Shown in pieces: positions 63,659-64,000 of a stretch of 64,000 bases of DNA (its first letter is position 1; each line of letters starts with the position of its first letter). The position numbers and the translations under genes are program-made. Where the stretch lies: the NCBI RefSeq assembly GCF_014174255.1, contig NZ_JABEQJ010000001.1:310001-374000 (forward strand), in the 5' to 3' direction. This DNA comes from Gluconacetobacter sacchari. Its GTDB lineage: Bacteria > Pseudomonadota > Alphaproteobacteria > Acetobacterales > Acetobacteraceae. The notes beneath the pieces are model-generated. The model saw only the letters and a list, made by a program, of their open reading frames with translations, was not told where the DNA came from and ran no database searches.

Positions 63659-64000
63659 ATGAACGACGATCTCTTTTCCGCGCCGCGCCCGAAGCGGGAA
63701 CCGCGCCCCCGCGCGACCGAGGCCACCGCACCGGCTCCGGCCGGCACGGCCGAGACGTACGACGCCAGCGCCATCGAGGTGCTGGAGGGGCTGGAGCCCG
63801 TCCGGCGGCGCCCCGGCATGTATATCGGCGGCACGGACGAGGGGGCGTACCATCACCTGGCCGCCGAAATCCTGGACAATGCGATGGACGAGGCCGTGGC
63901 GGGCCACGCCACCACCATCGACGTGACGCTGGAAGCCGGCGACTGGCTGACCATCCGCGACAATGGCCGGGGCATCCCGGTCGATCCGCACCCCAAATTC
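63659..64000 (+). CDS. parE: DNA topoisomerase IV subunit B, N-terminal part (cut by window end)
   Basis: The first 114 codons are present. After a Pro/Arg-rich leader of about 35 residues, the GHKL ATPase begins: [40 protein letters not shown] (E-x-x-D-N) and [16 protein letters not shown]. The wording [13 protein letters not shown] and DEAVAGHA fits ParE better than GyrB. In the 62-nt gap before it, CCTGTCA (63603-63609) and TGACAGG (63623-63629) form a 7-bp dyad, and TTGACA at 63622 could be a -35 box. Confidence 0.88.
   Translation, partial: MNDDLFSAPRPKREPRPRATEATAPAPAGTAETYDASAIEVLEGLEPVRRRPGMYIGGTDEGAYHHLAAEILDNAMDEAVAGHATTIDVTLEAGDWLTIRDNGRGIPVDPHPKF

Overview
This is GC-rich bacterial chromosome. 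Gene content and order (rplM-rpsI, glnB-glnA, pyrB-pyrC-plsY-dprA-topA-rnr, an ECF sigma/NrsF pair, a DUF1491 protein) and the protein sequences point to an alphaproteobacterium of the Acetobacteraceae, most like Gluconacetobacter or Komagataeibacter. That placement is inference from the look of the proteins; no database was searched. Most of the window is core chromosome. No prophage, CRISPR array, plasmid gene or intact insertion sequence was seen.

1-17 kb: DNA-alkylation repair (ada; later an AlkA-type glycosylase), a decayed AAA-ATPase gene, the L13-S9 ribosomal operon, a tRNA-His, a PLP aminotransferase, the nitrogen pair glnB-glnA, a CLC channel with CBS domains, a quinone oxidoreductase, a hydrolase, a TonB-like protein, AMP nucleosidase and an acyl-CoA thioesterase. 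17.0-17.6 kb is a scar: a truncated cupin gene next to an IS3-type orfA fragment with a strong inverted repeat. 17.6-23.7 kb is a LysR-controlled tripartite efflux system (MFS pump, HlyD adaptor, outer-membrane factor) with a pirin. 23.8-31 kb holds an M16 protease, an MgtC-like protein, an intact TonB-dependent receptor and a second scar in which an AraC-regulator tail abuts a broken second receptor.

31-41.4 kb is the most distinctive part: about 10 kb devoted to redox and electrophile defence. A peroxiredoxin diverges from a TetR regulator. A LysR regulator diverges from a GST, old-yellow-enzyme, peroxiredoxin-like, CMD-family and SDR gene run. Next comes a complete methionine-repair locus: an ECF sigma factor with an NrsF-type anti-sigma factor, exported MsrA and MsrB, a cytochrome b561 with a molybdopterin reductase (YedZ/YedY-like), and a secreted peptide with methionine at about every fifth residue. 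Three promoter-like sites GTAACC-N16-CGAA, all with exact 16-nt spacing, precede its three transcription units. I read this as a reactive-chlorine or oxidant response regulon.

41.5-59 kb: an ABC exporter, endonuclease III, ComEC with an odd AT-rich N-terminal coding segment, and a long operon gltX-pyrB-pyrC-plsY-dprA-topA-rnr-S41 peptidase-DUF1491 with repeated 4-nt start/stop overlaps. The PyrC lacks the metal-binding HxH motif. 59-64 kb: an OmpA-family protein, a 164-bp element bounded by perfect 18-bp inverted repeats, cysK with a divergent Rrf2 regulator, two exported proteins of unknown function, and the start of parE, cut by the window end.
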